In this document: piece after piece, positions 11,191 to 23,090 of the stretch
How positions within the stretch are numbered: position 1 is the first letter of the stretch
Layout of the letters: every line of letters begins with the position of its first letter
Position numbers and translations under genes: made by a program
Assembly: GCF_040958095.1 (NCBI RefSeq)
Contig: NC_091156.1
Span: forward strand, 18,477,968 to 18,541,967
Length of the DNA stretch: 64,000 nucleotides
Direction: 5' to 3'
From: Procambarus clarkii
Lineage: Eukaryota > Arthropoda > Malacostraca > Decapoda > Cambaridae
Notes under the pieces: model-generated
Told to the model about the DNA's origin: nothing
Seen by the model: the letters and a program-made list of their open reading frames with translations, nothing else
Database searches by the model: none

Positions 11191-11450
11191 CTGGAAAAAT
11201 ATAGATAAAATATTAAAAGAAATTATTTCCATAATTAGTTAAATTATTAAAACTATGAGAACAGTACATATTCATTCATGCATTAATGCTAGTATTGTTG
11301 ACAAACATTGTAGTCAAAACATCAGAAAAAGTAATTAAAACCGAATGGGTAGAACACCCAGAGAGAAATGATATTATAACAGACAGACAGACAGACAGTA
11401 TAGTTTTCAATCAGGAAGGTCTTGTGTAACAAATCTACTTAGTTTCAAAA
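11191..11450. other. AT-rich EPG5 intron or upstream sequence, no gene seen
   Basis: Includes a short (GACA)n run near 11378-11398. I could not recognise the EPG5 first exon here. Confidence 0.5.
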
Positions 11451-11454
11451 TATG

Positions 11455-12550
11455 ATAAGACCAACAGAGATTTTACAGGAAAGAGATGGTTGGGTTGACT
11501 GCATTTATCTGGACTTAGAAAAAGACTTTTGACAGAGAGCCACTTAATTAAGAGGTTCTGGAAGCTGGAACATACACTGCAGTGACAGGGAGACTTCTAA
11601 CATAGATGAAAAATGTTCTGACTGAAAAATGAGGGTAGTAATCATAAGCAATGTATCAGACTGGAGAAATGTCATGAGTGGAGTACCACAGGGTTCAGTT
11701 CTTGTACCTGTAAAGTTCAATATCTACATAAATGACCTACCAGAAGGAATACAGAATTATATGAACATGTTTCCTGATGATGCTAAGATACTAAGGAAGA
11801 TAAGAAACTTGATGAATGTCATACCCTTCAAGAAGACCTGGATAAAATATGTGCATGGAGCACCACATACGAACACCACATAAAAGAAAAGATAAATGGA
11901 ATTTAATGTGAATAAATGCCATGTTATGGAACGTGGATTAGGAGAAAACAGATCACATGTAACCTACAAATTATGTGTAAAAGCTTTAACAAATTCTGAT
12001 AAAAGAGGTGGTTCTAGATAGAAAACTATCACCTGAGGACCACATAAAGAATATTGTGCAAGGAGCCTATGCTATGCTTTCCAATTTCAGAATTGCTTTT
12101 AACTACACGGATGGTGAAATACTCGAGAAATTTTTCATGACTTTTGTGAACAATGGTGCCTATATCTTAAGAAGAACATCAACTGGAAAAGGTGCCAAGA
12201 CATGCAACTAAATGGCTCCCAGAACTAAAAGACAAGACCTATGAGGAAAGGTTAGAGGCATTAAATATGCCAAACTAAAAGATAAAAGAAAAAGAGGTGA
12301 TATGATCACTACGAACAAAATAGTAATAGGAATCGACAAAATTTATAGAGTAGAATTTAATAATAGGGTAAGAAAATTCATTTTTGCAAACAGTGTAGTG
12401 GTAGAGAGATAGACGGTTGAAACAAGTTAGGTGAGATGGTGGTGAAAGCCACAAACATCAGTAGTTTCAAAATGTTACTTGACAGAGTGCTGGGATGATG
12501 GGACACTCTGAGCATAGCTCTCATCCTGTAACTACACTTAGGTAATTACA
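11455..12550 (+). pseudogene. Decayed CR1/L2-like LINE reverse transcriptase fragment
   Basis: Scattered frames recover RT motifs: DCIYLDLEK around 11498, SGVPQGSVLVPVKFNIYIND around 11680, and an FPDDAKILR form of the F/YADD catalytic box around 11770. Further fragments around 12010 resemble the post-RT region (LDRKLSPEDHI..AYAMLSNFRIAF). Stops and frameshifts break it many times. The 3' end is a tail of ACTTAGGTAATTACACT-like repeats near 12530-12555. An old, inactive copy. Confidence 0.75.
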
Positions 12551-12742
12551 CTTACACATACAAAAAGAAACTACGAAAGAAAACATGCCAAAAACATAAA
12601 GAAAGATCCAAATTCATTCTGTGCCAGTATAAGACGTAAAACTAAAACAAAGGAATTGGTAGGACCCTAAACAATGATGAGACTAACCAAGTTATAATGG
12701 ATGATAAAAGGGGAACAAATACTCTGAATGAATACTTTACAT

Positions 12743-12981
12743 CTTGAGGTTATCTTGAGATGATTTCGGGGCTTTAGTGTCCCCGCGGCCCGGTCCTTGA
12801 CCAGGCCTCCACCCCCAGGAAGCAGCCCGTGACAGCTGACTAACACCCAGGTACCTATTTTACTGCTAGGTAACAGGGGCATAGGGTGAAAGAAACTCTG
12901 CCCATTGTTTCGCCGGCTCCTGGGATCGAACCCGGGACCACAGGATCACAAGTCCAGTGTGCTATCTGCTCGGCCGATCTT
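12743..12981 (-). mobile_element. tRNA-derived SINE (family A)
   Basis: Minus-strand head CGGCCGAGCAGATAGCACAC, then CCCGGGTTCGATCCC as a good box B, then a body ending with GGGGACACTAAAGCCCCGAA. It sits inside the LINE at 12550-14825. A possible tail fragment of the same family lies near 30300-30350. The tRNA resemblance is only to the Pol III promoter half. Confidence 0.7.
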
Positions 12982-13965
12982 CGATAACCTCCCATCCCCC
13001 ATACAAATGTCTGAAGGATGTGAAGAGAACAAATTAAGGAATATACCCATAACATGCGACACAATCAGGAAGAGCATTGCCAAACAAAAAGACTCAAAAT
13101 CCCCAGGTGCGGACGGAATTCAATCCAAAGTGATAAGGGAACTGGCAGATGCACTATACCTACAATTGAAACTCTTTCAGAAAATCTCTGGACAAAGGGA
13201 TAGTTCCCCTAGATTAGAAATATACAAATGTCACCCCTATAGTAAAAAATAAAAACAGAAATAGTTAGGCAGAAAACTTCAGTTCAGTTTGACATCACAC
13301 ATCTGCAAGCTCATGGAGAGAATCCTGAGGGAGGGAATCATTTACCATCTCACAATAAACAATCTTGCAAAATCAATGCAAAAGAGGTTTGTTAAAAATA
13401 GATCCTACCTTACAAACTTGCTCACATTTTTGGAAATGGTAACCAGCTATTCAGACAAAGAACGTCTGCAAGATAGACTTTGCTAAAGCTTTTGATAAGA
13501 TACCACATGATGAAAGACTAGCAAAGAAATTACAGGCACATGGAATAAATGGTAGAATACTAGAATAGATAAAACAATGAAAACAAAGGGTTGGCTAAAC
13601 GGGAAGGAATCTGACTGGAGAAATGTGGCGAGTGGGGTACTGCAAGGATCCAATTTGGGGTCAACTATTTTTGTCATATACATCAATAACATAGATGAGA
13701 ATATTACAAATCACATTATCAAATTTGCAGACACAAATAATTATGGTAAAGTAGGAAGTGGAAACGATATTGAGGCTTTACAAGCAATCAACATGAACTC
13801 CACAATTGGTCAGAAGACTGGCAAATACTTTTTAATATAAAAAAATACAAGACCTTGCATGTGATACATAACAATCCATGTCACAATTACCAATTTAACA
13901 ACATTAACTTGCAGCAGATTGATGAAGAAAATGGCCTTGGAGTGAGAATCCATCATACACTGAAA

Positions 13966-14160
13966 GGTAAGGTAAGGTAATTATCAGGGGAAAGCACCAA
14001 GCCATTACGACTATATAGAACTTGGAAGGGGGTCAGATAACGATTTGCGATGGGATGGGGGAAAAGGAATAGTGTCCAACCACTGCGACGGTCGGGGATT
14101 GAACGCCAACCTGCATGAAGCGAGACCGTCGCTCTACCGTCCAGCCCAAGTGGTTGGTGC
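13966..14160 (-). mobile_element. tRNA-derived SINE (family C), full copy
   Basis: On the minus strand the head contains GGACGGTAGAGCGACGGTC and a GTTCAATCCCCGAC box B. In the better-preserved copies the ends GGACGGT and ACCGTCC can pair like a tRNA acceptor stem. The body contains CACTTGG/TATATAG and ends with a short (CTTAC)n tail. Other copies: 2690 (partial), 39160 (partial), 44770, 56053. Confidence 0.7.
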
Positions 14161-14825
14161 AGCATTAAAAAGAGCCAACCAAACCCTAGGAATAATCAAA
14201 CATATCTTTGACTTTAAGGAAAAAAAGGTAGTTATTCACCCTTACCTGGATTATTGTATCCAAGCATGCAGACCTCATCTTCAGAAAGACATAGCTGCTT
14301 TGGAGAAAGTGCAACACCGGGCAACAAACATTATTAATAACCAAGTTGACTCTTGTGCCAGGGGCAGTTGAGGGCCACAGGGCTAATAACACTGCAAGCC
14401 AAGCATGACAGGTCGGATCTCATCGAAACCTTTGAATTACTAAAAAATCTGGAGGATGTTGATCTAGACAACTTCAAAAAGTCAGATGTAACACAAACAA
14501 GGAGCAACAGTTTTAAGCTCAACTAACCGCAATGTAGAACTGAGAACAGATGTTTTTTCACCGATTGGGGTTATAAACCCACGGAACCACCTACCCGCCG
14601 AAGCCGTAAATACCAAAAAACAGTTGAACTTTAAAACCCCGCTTGAAAAAATTATTAGGACAAATAGGGAACCTTTGACTACCCGCCGGCTTTCTGTCTT
14701 CGTCGAGAATACTAGTATGTTAGTGGCCCCACAGATAATTCTCCCCAGCGCCCTGTTATTAAGTTCAAATTATATAAATATAAATTGCCATAACCTTTCT
14801 AATGGCCTACTGAAGAAATGATGTA

Positions 14826-15250
14826 CCAATGACGAACACACCGTAAAGTGAACCCAAAGGTATAATCTGGCAGAGTACAAAGGCGAATATCCACAGCTTT
14901 ACACAGGTGCGTAATTGGTGCGATTCGTGTCCGAGATCAGCTGATGATTACCTTGTAGTTCTCAACTATCATCACTCGTTATATCTGAGTTAGCACGCTG
15001 TTATGATAACTGTAACATTATATGTCACTTCTTATTTACTCAAAGGTGACAAAAGAACTCCAGGTAACATTAACTCTTAAGAGTGAGTGTAGTATTACCC
15101 TAGATCGAGGTTTCCTCTTCCTAACAGCCTCTGCCATCCAGCTCGACTGACTCGAGTTCACTCGACTCCTATAAACAAATTCAGATATCGTATAATACCA
15201 AGCTGTCGTACAACCACAAAACTAAGTTGTCGTACACTGTACAATACAAA
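14826..15250. other. Unassigned sequence before the 26-bp array
   Basis: No coding signal or known element recognised. The right end grades into degenerate ACAC-rich units of the following minisatellite. Confidence 0.5.
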
Positions 15251-15254
15251 CGGT

Positions 15255-16150
15255 TGTCCTACACCACAACAACGCAAAATTCTTCTACACCACAACAACG
15301 CAAAATTCTTCTACACCACAACAACGCAAAATTCTTCTACACCACAACAACGCAAATTTGTCCTACATCCCAACAAAACAAAATTGTCCTACACCACCAC
15401 AACACAAATCTATTCTACACCACAAACACGCAAATTTATCTTACACCATAACAACACAAATTTGTCCTATATAACAACATAAAGTTGTCCTACACCACAA
15501 CAACACAACGTTGTCCCACACCACCACAACACAAAGTTGTCCTACACCACAACAACACAACGTTGTCCTACACCACCACAACACAACGTTGTCCTACACC
15601 ACAACACAACGTTGTCCTACACCACAACAACACAACGTTGTCCTACACCACAACAACACAACGTTGTCCTACACCACAACAACACAACGTTGTCCTACAC
15701 CACCACAACACAACGTTGTCCTACACCACAACACAACGTTGTCCTACACCACAACAACACAACGTTGTCCTACACCACAACAACACAACGTTGTCCTACA
15801 CCACCACAACAATACAAAGTTGTCCTACACCACAGCAACACAACGTTGTCCTACACCACAACAACACAACGTTGTCCTACACCACAACAACACAACGTTG
15901 TCCTACACCACAACAACACAAAGTTGTCCTACACCACAACAACACAACGTTGTCCTACACCACAACAACACAACGTTGTCCTACACCACAACAACACAAA
16001 GTTGTCCTACACCACAACAACACAACGTTGTCCTACACCACAACAACACAACGTTGTCCTACACCACAACAACACAAAGTTGTCCTACACCACAACAACA
16101 CAACGTTGTCCTACACCACCACAACACAACGTTGTCCTACACCATAACGT
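15255..16150. repeat. 26-bp minisatellite (CCTACACCACAACAACACAA type)
   Basis: About 34 tandem units of 26 bp. The first few (15255-15480) are diverged variants ending AAATTCTT or AAATTTGT. Later units end ACGTTGT or AAGTTGT. The unit has no stop in several frames, so long spurious open frames run through it on the plus strand. No coding evidence. Confidence 0.95.
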
Positions 16151-16394
16151 TATCATACAACTCCTCAAAACATAACAATATAATTGTAGGGGCAGGAGTT
16201 ACACATACTAATGAAACCACTATTACGCAAAGCGTTTCGGGAAAAATTATAAAATATGGGAAAATATTAACTAAGGGTGTGAGGGGCAAAACAATACATA
16301 TAGAGAACTAAGCTAAAATAATGAGAACGTCCAAGGAAAATAACAAATTAATAAAAAAAATGGATGATGCCTAAAGATGACAAGCATAGACTAT

Positions 16395-16660
16395 TACATT
16401 ATGAAGTCTGTAGTTCTAGCAACAGTACGGTAGTTTAATTCCAACAACAAACCACAATGTAGGACAGAAAATAGGAGATGCTTTTTCACCCATAGGGTTG
16501 TAAACCCGTGGAACCGCCTACCCGCCGAAGCCGTGAACGCCAAAACTCTGCTGGGTTTTAAAATTCATCTGGAAAAGATCATCAGGGCAAATGGGGGTCC
16601 TTTGACAAGCTGCCACCTTCCTGTCCTCATCGAGGACAGGAAACATTGCGTAATAGTGGC
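16395..16660 (+). pseudogene. LINE 3'-terminal fragment
   Basis: Contains the same C-terminal tail as the LINE at 12550-14825 (GTAAACCCGTGGAACCGCCT and GCCGAAGCCGTGAA). It is followed by two tandem-like copies of a sequence with ATTGCGTAATAGTGGC and ATTAATGTAACATCACTTG, ending in a (TCTGAA)n tail near 16850. Confidence 0.65.
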
Positions 16661-17400
16661 TTTAGGCATTGTATGTACTAGCTCTATCTATATATCGATC
16701 CATTAGTATTAAGTTCTAGATATTAATGTTTTTCTTGCCCGAAACGCATTGCGTAATAGTGGCTTTAGGCATTGTATGTACTAGCTCTATCTATATATCA
16801 ATCCATTAATGTAACATCACTTGTATGTATATACCTTACCTGAATAAACATCTGAATCTGAATCTGAATCATTAATGTAACATCACTTGTATGTATGTAC
16901 CTTACCTGAATAAACATAAACATAACTCGGGTAAAATTCAGGTAAATTCCACTAAACATAATTGAAGTATTAAAGTGTAATATAAAAACGCAAGTGGACT
17001 CTTTCTCATAAACTTTTTTTGAAACATAACAGAACATAGAGTAGTAAGTATAATCTAACTTTAATGGGGCCAATAATAAAAATAATCAGGGAACATAAGG
17101 TTCAGTGCACGAATAAATCCTTCATCAAATAAATACAAGAAATTAGATGACATTAAATGTAGAAAGTTCATAATTCTATTAAATACAAATTTAGGAAAAG
17201 AGTAACACAAAAGTAACTTATTACGGGGAAAGAAGTGAGTGAAATTGGTTAATTAGTATTGATTATAAGATATTAATTACATGATAGTAACCATTTCTAA
17301 GTCTCTTTTAAACTGATTAGAAGACGTACAGCTTTTAATTTTTAATTCCATTTGGGAGGTCATTCCACAAATTGGGACCCTTGAATTGCATAGCATTTCT
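16661..17400. other. LINE 3'-UTR duplication and AT-rich unassigned DNA
   Basis: 16661-16920 holds duplicated LINE tail segments with CTGAATAAACATCTGAATC. 16920-17400 is AT-rich with no gene recognised. Confidence 0.5.
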
Positions 17401-17449
17401 GCTTTGGCTGAGTCTTACTCTAAGAACAAGACTTGTCTTGTGATGCGTT

Positions 17450-17745
17450 TGGCCAGCTCATCCACCACCTCGTTGAACACTATTCCAACATGAGATAGAA
17501 TTTACACAAATTTTACTTTGTGACCTTCTTAGTTTTATCTCAATTATCTTTTTCTTACAATCCTCGACTATGGACATGAAGACTGGATTTCGACTGTTTA
17601 AAGAATCAAGTGCTCCTCGACGGCTATCGACAAATACGAAGACATATTTTTCGTCTTGAGGTACTTCCTCCAAGTCAGCACAGCATAAGCCTGTAGTTCA
17701 GTTTATGTAGATGAAATATAATTACTAAGTCGAAGTTCAGTTTTC
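17450..17745 (-). pseudogene. RNase H fragment of an I/Jockey-type LINE
   Basis: The minus strand encodes VFVFVDSR(R)GALDSLNSRN and PVFMSIVEDCKKKIIEI, nearly the same as the RNase H segment at 19255-20035 but with an extra base in DSRRGA and several frame changes. The copies are in opposite orientation and about 1.5 kb apart. Confidence 0.75.
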
Positions 17746-18330
17746 CTGTCCACAGTTCCAAACTCGATGTATTCCCTTATCTGGATACCATTCCCTGCCC
17801 TGCGCCGGCCTGCGGACTCCTAGTTCAACCTTGACGACGAGCAGACGTCTGACACCTGCTCCGCCTGGAGGTGCCGGATCACGTTCTGTTTCGCGATTTT
17901 GGATTTGATACTGCCGTTTGGCATTCGTATTCAACGGTCCGGATTATTACGACATCTGGCGCACATATCACCTTGGGTCGCAGGATAATTGATAGATTCT
18001 GGACGTTTTCTGGATGGTTCTCCCGGCGGGGTGACGGTGTCCGGCGCCGGCTTGGCCGAGAGATGTCCAGAGTTGGTGGCTCCTGGTATGCCCTCACCCA
18101 TGGTGGGCGGCTGACTTCTGCTCTACCGTGGGACACTGGATGACTTTTGCGTTTTAGTTAGGGGCCGAGTTTTGGTTTTGCTACCCAGTGTTCTCCCTGT
18201 GGGGTGGGGCCGGTGCTTGTCACCCTGAGGAACTCTTGGGGCTCCCCAATCATCTGCCCATCTGTGCGTTTATTGGCCGCGAGGCACATTAGTTTCCGCT
18301 GATAAGCGACATTCATTTTTGCTTCTCACA
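17746..18330. other. GC-richer unassigned repeat
   Basis: The minus strand around 17740-17930 reads GGAGVRRLLVVKVELGVRRP and HRVWNCGQEN, which looks like remnant coding sequence of an element I cannot name. 17940-18140 is GC-rich with no recognised motif. Confidence 0.35.
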
Positions 18331-18500
18331 GCCCCGCTCCTGTGCCAGGTAAGTCCACTACTGGATCACCATAGCCCGTGCTACTTGCCCCGCTCCTGTG
18401 CCAGGTAAGTCCACAACTGGATCACCATAGCCCGTGCTACTTGCCCCGCTCCTGTGCCAGGTAAGCTACGGGTTCACTATAGCCTGTGCTACTTGGAACT
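18331..18500 (+). repeat. Tandem copies of a dispersed repeat carrying CCAGGTAAGT
   Basis: Three ~60-bp units each contain GCCCCGCTCCTGTGCCAGGT followed by a 'catagcccgtgctacttg' block, ending in TTGGAACTTGTTCCGAGTAG. Single copies occur at about 20405-20480 (minus), 45083-45170 (plus) and 61250-61355 (plus). Every unit contains an ACAGCC or TTGCC start and a near-consensus 5' splice site (CAG|GTAAG). Confidence 0.75.
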
Positions 18501-18689
18501 TGTTCCGAGTAGCTGAATCTATAGCAACAACATCTGCTTCGCGATTAGCCACTCACGGGTACGCCGGAGCGCATCCGATCCCAGGATCGTCGTCGTCCCT
18601 AAATCAACACTAACACCCTGCCCTGCTATCTTCCACCACCCACCCGTCACAATATACATGTACACTATTGTCTCTTGGTAATTACCTAG

Positions 18690-19190
18690 GTGTAGTTACA
18701 GGAGGAGAGCTACGCTCGTGGTGTCCCGTGTTCCCAACACTGTCATATCCAAGCAAGGAGATCTCATCTTCAGAAAGATATAGCTGCTCAGGAGAAAGTG
18801 TAACATCGGGCAACAAATATAATTCCAGAATTAAGTCAACTTTCGTATCAGGGACGGTTGAGGGCCACAGGGCTAACAACACTGCAAACTAAGCATTACA
18901 GGGCGGATCTGATTCAATCTATTAAAATACTAAACAATTTGGAGACTGTTGATCCGGACAATTTATACAAAAGGTCAGATGTAACACAAACTAGGAACTC
19001 AACAGAGAGAGACGGAGATTTTCAAGCTCAACAAGCCACGGCGTAGGACTGAGAACAGATATCTTTTCACCCACTGGGCTATAAACCCATGGAACTGCCT
19101 ACTATCCGAAGCCATAAATGCCCAAACTGTTAAATGTTAAAATCTAGCTGTAAAAGATCATCAGGGAAAATGAGGAGACCTTTGATAAGC
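18690..19190 (+). pseudogene. LINE 3' fragment related to 14250-14825
   Basis: Shares the blocks CTTCAGAAAGA(C/T)ATAGCTGC, GGTTGAGGGCCACAGGGCTA and the NPWN-type tail with the LINE at 12550. Stops and indels throughout. Confidence 0.7.
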
Positions 19191-19254
19191 ATAAGGTCAA
19201 TCATAATATCATGTCATAAGGTCAATCATATCATAAGGTTCTGATATGATTGAC

Positions 19255-20320
19255 CTTTCTTCCATCGTCTGTGGACAGGATAATTGAACTCCAGCTTAGT
19301 AATTATATATCATCCACACAAGCTGAACTGCAGGCCATTCTGGCGTGTTTGGAGGAAGTACGCCATGACGACAAAAATGTTTTTGTATTTGTCGATAGCC
19401 GAGGAGCACTAGAGTCCTTAAACAGTCGAAACCCAGTCTTCATGTCTATAGTTGAGGATTGTAAGAGAAGAATAACTGAGATACAGCTGAAAGGTTATAG
19501 TGTGAAATTCATGTGGATTCCATATCATGTTGGAATAGTGCTCAACGAGGTGGCGGATGACTTGGCCAAACGTGCCACATCAAAACCACAAGTTGACATT
19601 GAATGTGAATTCACAATGAGACAAATAAGAAGCAAAATCAGAAATATTCAGGCACAGGCGGGAGTGGAGAGGAGAGAGATAATGTATGAGAGTAGTCAAA
19701 CCATGCAACACTACATGTATGTGAGTCAAAACACCCATTTCACTTATGGTAAAAGGAGAAATGCTTGGAGTGACTCTGTGTACATGCGGCTCAAGCTTGG
19801 GTACAAATATTACTGGGAATATGGGATAGATGTTCATGATAATGACACGAAGTGTAAACTATGTGGTATGTTAAGGTCTCACACCCTGGCCCATTATGTT
19901 CTTGATTGTCCGTTGATTAATGTATATAGAAACACTGAGATAAGGACTGTTCCTGAACAAATAGCCTGGATGTGTCACAACGGAAAGGTTGATGATATTC
20001 TTGAGAGATATAAGAATTTTGCACCAAGATTGTAATATTTTGTTGAATTATCTGCAGGTGTCTTGCAAATTGTCTATACAGTATACCTAGGTCATAAAAG
20101 TATTTGTGTGTACGTCTGATAACATACTACTTGTGAAGGAGGAAATGTATATGTTTACCTCTCAGAATGTTTGGCAATATATTTATTTGTGATGTGTGTC
20201 TATGTATATATTAACACGTTGTACTGAATGGGGTGAGAATAGCTTGAGCTACCTCATCCCTTTGTGTGTATTTTACCTCAATAAACTTATTTCAATTTCA
20301 ATTTCAATTTCAATTTCTTC
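19255..20320 (+). pseudogene. RNase H / zinc-knuckle 3' end of an I/Jockey-type LINE
   Basis: An open frame (to 20035) encodes the C-terminal part of a LINE polyprotein. The RNase H segment has TQAELQAILACLEE, FVFVDSRGALESLNS and DDLAKRATS, with WIPYHVG as the usual HxxG region. A Cys/His motif CKLCGMLRSHTLAHYVLDC follows. After the stop there is a ~260-bp 3' UTR ending in CAATAAACTTATTTC and a (TTTCAA)n tail (about 20288-20318). The element is 5'-truncated: the first RNase H aspartate, RT and endonuclease are absent. Confidence 0.85.
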
Positions 20321-20404
20321 CATCGACGAGGACGGCTGCGTGTCCTCGTCGAGGCCACTAGTGTTAGTGGCCCTCGGGTTGTTATTGTTTTAGATTCAGC
20401 TTCT

Positions 20405-20480
20405 GGGAACAAAAGTTCCAAGTAGCACGGGCTACGGTGAGCCCGTAGTGGACTTACCTGGCACAGGAGCGGGGCTGTAA
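20405..20480 (-). repeat. Minus-strand copy of the CCAGGTAAGT-bearing repeat
   Basis: The reverse complement reads ACAGCCCCGCTCCTGTGCCA then GGTAAGTCC and CATAGCCCGTGCT-like text (here ACCGTAGCCCGTGCTACTTG). Same family as 18331-18500. Confidence 0.75.
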
Positions 20481-21435
20481 CTGGTGGGCCCTTAAGAAAT
20501 TTCAGGTAAAAATAACGCTTTGAAACTACTGAGGGTTTTGGCCTCCACCACCACTTCTCTTAACGTGTTCTAACCGTCTACCACTGTTGCGAAAGTGAAT
20601 TTTGTTTTTATTTCTTCGGCAGCTTAGTTTAGTTACTTTAAATATATAAGAGGAAAAAAAACTTCTTGTTTTTGAAATTAAAGGTCACAGGAATTTTTCC
20701 CTATCTATTTTGTCGATTCTCGTTACTATTTTGTACGTAGTGATCATATTACCGAGATATCATGCCTCCATACAAACACCGTAGTTGTCCCGGATCATGC
20801 AAAGGCTTTATTTCTTTATTTTTGGACGGTTCCCACTTGTACCTTCAGTACTTTCCAGGGAGGAGTTTTATTACCCTGTCGAGAGGGTGTACAGCAGTCT
20901 ACTCCCTCGTGTAGCGTGTGTGTCTCCCTTTCCTGGAAGTCTGCACGTCACTCAAGCAAGTCTGAACACTTTGAATAGTGATACTCCAAGGTTAATGTTA
21001 AGGACTCTATCATACACACTCTTCAAATTTAATTGCACTCTCATTATAATTTAATCATTCACTGTGTCAGGGGAAAAGGCAGTCAGTTTATACATACAGT
21101 ATATCACATTAACGTGAGTGCATGGGAGGGGGGGGGGGGTTGAAACCCTAGTTTTTATTTTAGTTTATTTTATTTATTTATACAAGAAGGTACATTGGGG
21201 GTTAACAAAGAACATAGAAATTAAATTGATCTTACATTTTTGTAAAGTCACTAGCACGCATAGCGTTTCGAGCAAGTCCTTAAACTAACAGATAATTTTT
21301 AGATAATTCACTGTAAAATTGACAAAAAAATGTTTACAGTAATGTTTAGAAATGTTTGTTTAGTTAGGCTTCAGTGGAAGCCTCAGAATCCCTTGTGGAT
21401 TCAGTAGAATCCCAGGTTGCAATTCTTCTCCATTT
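20481..21435. other. Unassigned sequence with one conserved-core fragment
   Basis: Includes a G11 run near 21128 and, at 21170-21330, a fragment ('tacaagaaggtacattg' ... GCATAGCGTTTCGAGCAAG) also seen at 545-660. No gene recognised. Confidence 0.5.
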
Positions 21436-21436
21436 C

Positions 21437-21740
21437 GTGGCCTAGTCGTCTAAGGCGTGTGCTTGGGAGTACCCAGAGCATAGGTTCGAATCCTCATCAT
21501 GACTTCTTCTGATCGAGGGTGTCTCCCCCCCCCCTACCTAGGATTGAATTACTGACCCTTCCCAGGATGCAACCCCACAACAAGATAATTCTTGGGTACC
21601 TATTTACTGCTAGGTGGACAGGAAATATTGGTGATAGGAAACGCGGCCAACTATTTCTGTCTCATCCGGGATTCGAACCCGGAATTCTCGATTGTGAGTC
21701 GAGAACGCACCTGACTGTACTACTAGGATCCCTCATTTCA
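21437..21740 (+). mobile_element. Composite tRNA-derived SINE (family D)
   Basis: The plus-strand head has GTGGCCTAGTCGTCTAAGGC, TGCTTGGGAGTACCCAGAGC and box B GGTTCGAATCC. On the minus strand the right end also has a tRNA-like module (GAGTCGAGAAT..GGGTTCGAATCC), so two Pol III-like modules face each other. Head-only relatives lie at 44680-44757 and 46950-47022. Confidence 0.65.
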
Positions 21741-21829
21741 GCCACTGTATTTCTTTGATACGTGAATAATCCTCATAGCTTCGTTCTGTATCAGCTCTAG
21801 TTTTTATTTTTAAATTCTGGCTTGCTCTG

Positions 21830-22920
21830 TGTAACTGTGGTTCCTGTTCCTCTTCACCACCTCCCTCTTTCTGTCTGGTTATCTCGCTTACAGGAGTCTC
21901 TTTCCGTTCGTATTTTTAATATTTCTCCTCGTGTTGTTCCTTCCTTGCCCCCATGGAGGGTCCCCCTTCCGAAGTTTTGTACATCCTTGACCTGCATCAC
22001 TAAAGCTTTTACCCCTCCTACCGTTCTGAGACGCCTTTTCCCTGAGCACTTTTCTTTTCACTCCCTCTCCGTTTCCATCATCACCGATGGGTGTAAGTCT
22101 GCGGACGGTGTAGGCTACTCTGTTTTTTTTTCCTGACAGCACTTATATGTGTCGCTTACCTCCGGAGACTAGCACCTTCACAGCAGAACTTTATGCTATT
22201 CTCTATGCTCTTCGTCTCCTGCTTTCTCGTTGTCAATCTTCCTTTGTGGTTGTAGTTGACTGTCGTAGTGCCCTCATGGCTCTCGGGTCCGTCAATCCGG
22301 TCCATCCAGTGGTTGTCGAGATTCAACATTGGCTGTTTCTTATTCACAGTAAATTTAAGTCGGTTGAGTTTTTCTGAGTTCCCAGCCATATTGGTGTGTC
22401 TTTAAATGAGCGTGTGGATGCTGCCGCTAAGGAAGCTGTCCGCTCTTGTCCCATCTCCCGTAAAGGTATCCCTTATTCCGACTTTTACCCAGTTATCCAT
22501 TCCTCCATCCTTACCCGTTGGTAGGATTGTTGGTCTTCTGTTACTGGTAACAAACTGCGTACTCTTAAGAGTAGTGTGTCCTCGTGGCCGTCCTCCTGCC
22601 ACTGTAACCGGCAGTGGGAAACGGCTCTGGCGAGGTTGCGTATTGGCCATACTCGCTTAACTCCCGGTCACTTAATGGAGCGCCGCCCAGCGCCTTATTG
22701 TCCAAATTGCGTTGTTCCTCTTACGGTCGTGCATATCCTTGTTGAATGTCTTGACTTCCAGGACGAGCGTGTGTCTTGTTTTCAGACTGTCCCTCGCGGT
22801 CGCTTGTCCCTCGATAGAATTCTTGGTGAATCGGATACTTTTGATATCGTTCGCCTTATGCATTTCTGTTCTCGTATTGGCATCCTTGGTGATATTTAGC
22901 GCCCTCTGATTATTCCACAC
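21830..22920 (+). pseudogene. Decayed LINE with RNase H domain
   Basis: In changing frames it encodes RNase H blocks: SIITDGCKSADGVGYS (first Asp), TFTAELYAILYALRLL (Glu), VVVVDCRSALMALGSVNP (Asp) and VPSHIGVSLNERVDAAAK (HxG and last Asp). Then come RLRIGHTRLTPGHLM and a Cys-rich CPNCVVPLTVVHILVEC motif. At least two in-frame stops (for example near 22135 and 22377). A different family from 19255 by sequence. No intact RT is visible upstream. Confidence 0.8.
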
Positions 22921-23090
22921 ATTTGATGGTGCTACATAGCCTTCCCGGTTTGGTGCCTTCTTTTGATAATTACTTACTTATTTGTCCTGTGTAAGACAAA
23001 ATGGGCGCTACAAGTCTATCAGGCACAGAACAGCGATTGTATTCCATCTGCGTTGGCAGACTGACGTGCGTCGGGAGCCCTCGTGCAAGT

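Larger units (their letters stand above)
12550..14825 (+). pseudogene. Second decayed CR1/L2-like LINE, interrupted by two SINEs
   Basis: Remnants appear in order: SPGADGIQSKVIRELADALY (about 13098), LTSHICKLMERILREGII (13284), SDWRNVASGVLQGSNLGSTI with IYINN (13610), EKVQHRATNIINNQ (14300), and a C-terminal tail with FSPIGVINPRNHLPAEAVN-like sequence (14560). The catalytic FADD box survives as KFADTNN. SINEs interrupt it at 12743-12981 and 13966-14160, so both insertions postdate this LINE. Related 3' pieces occur at 16395-16660 and 18690-19190. Confidence 0.75.

Noticed and set aside
12900..12981. Genuine tRNA gene from tRNA-like boxes (also at 9230, 14090, 21450, 37200, 44710, 46960)
   Set aside because: Box A and B are present but acceptor and anticodon stems do not close properly, and each is attached to a SINE body.
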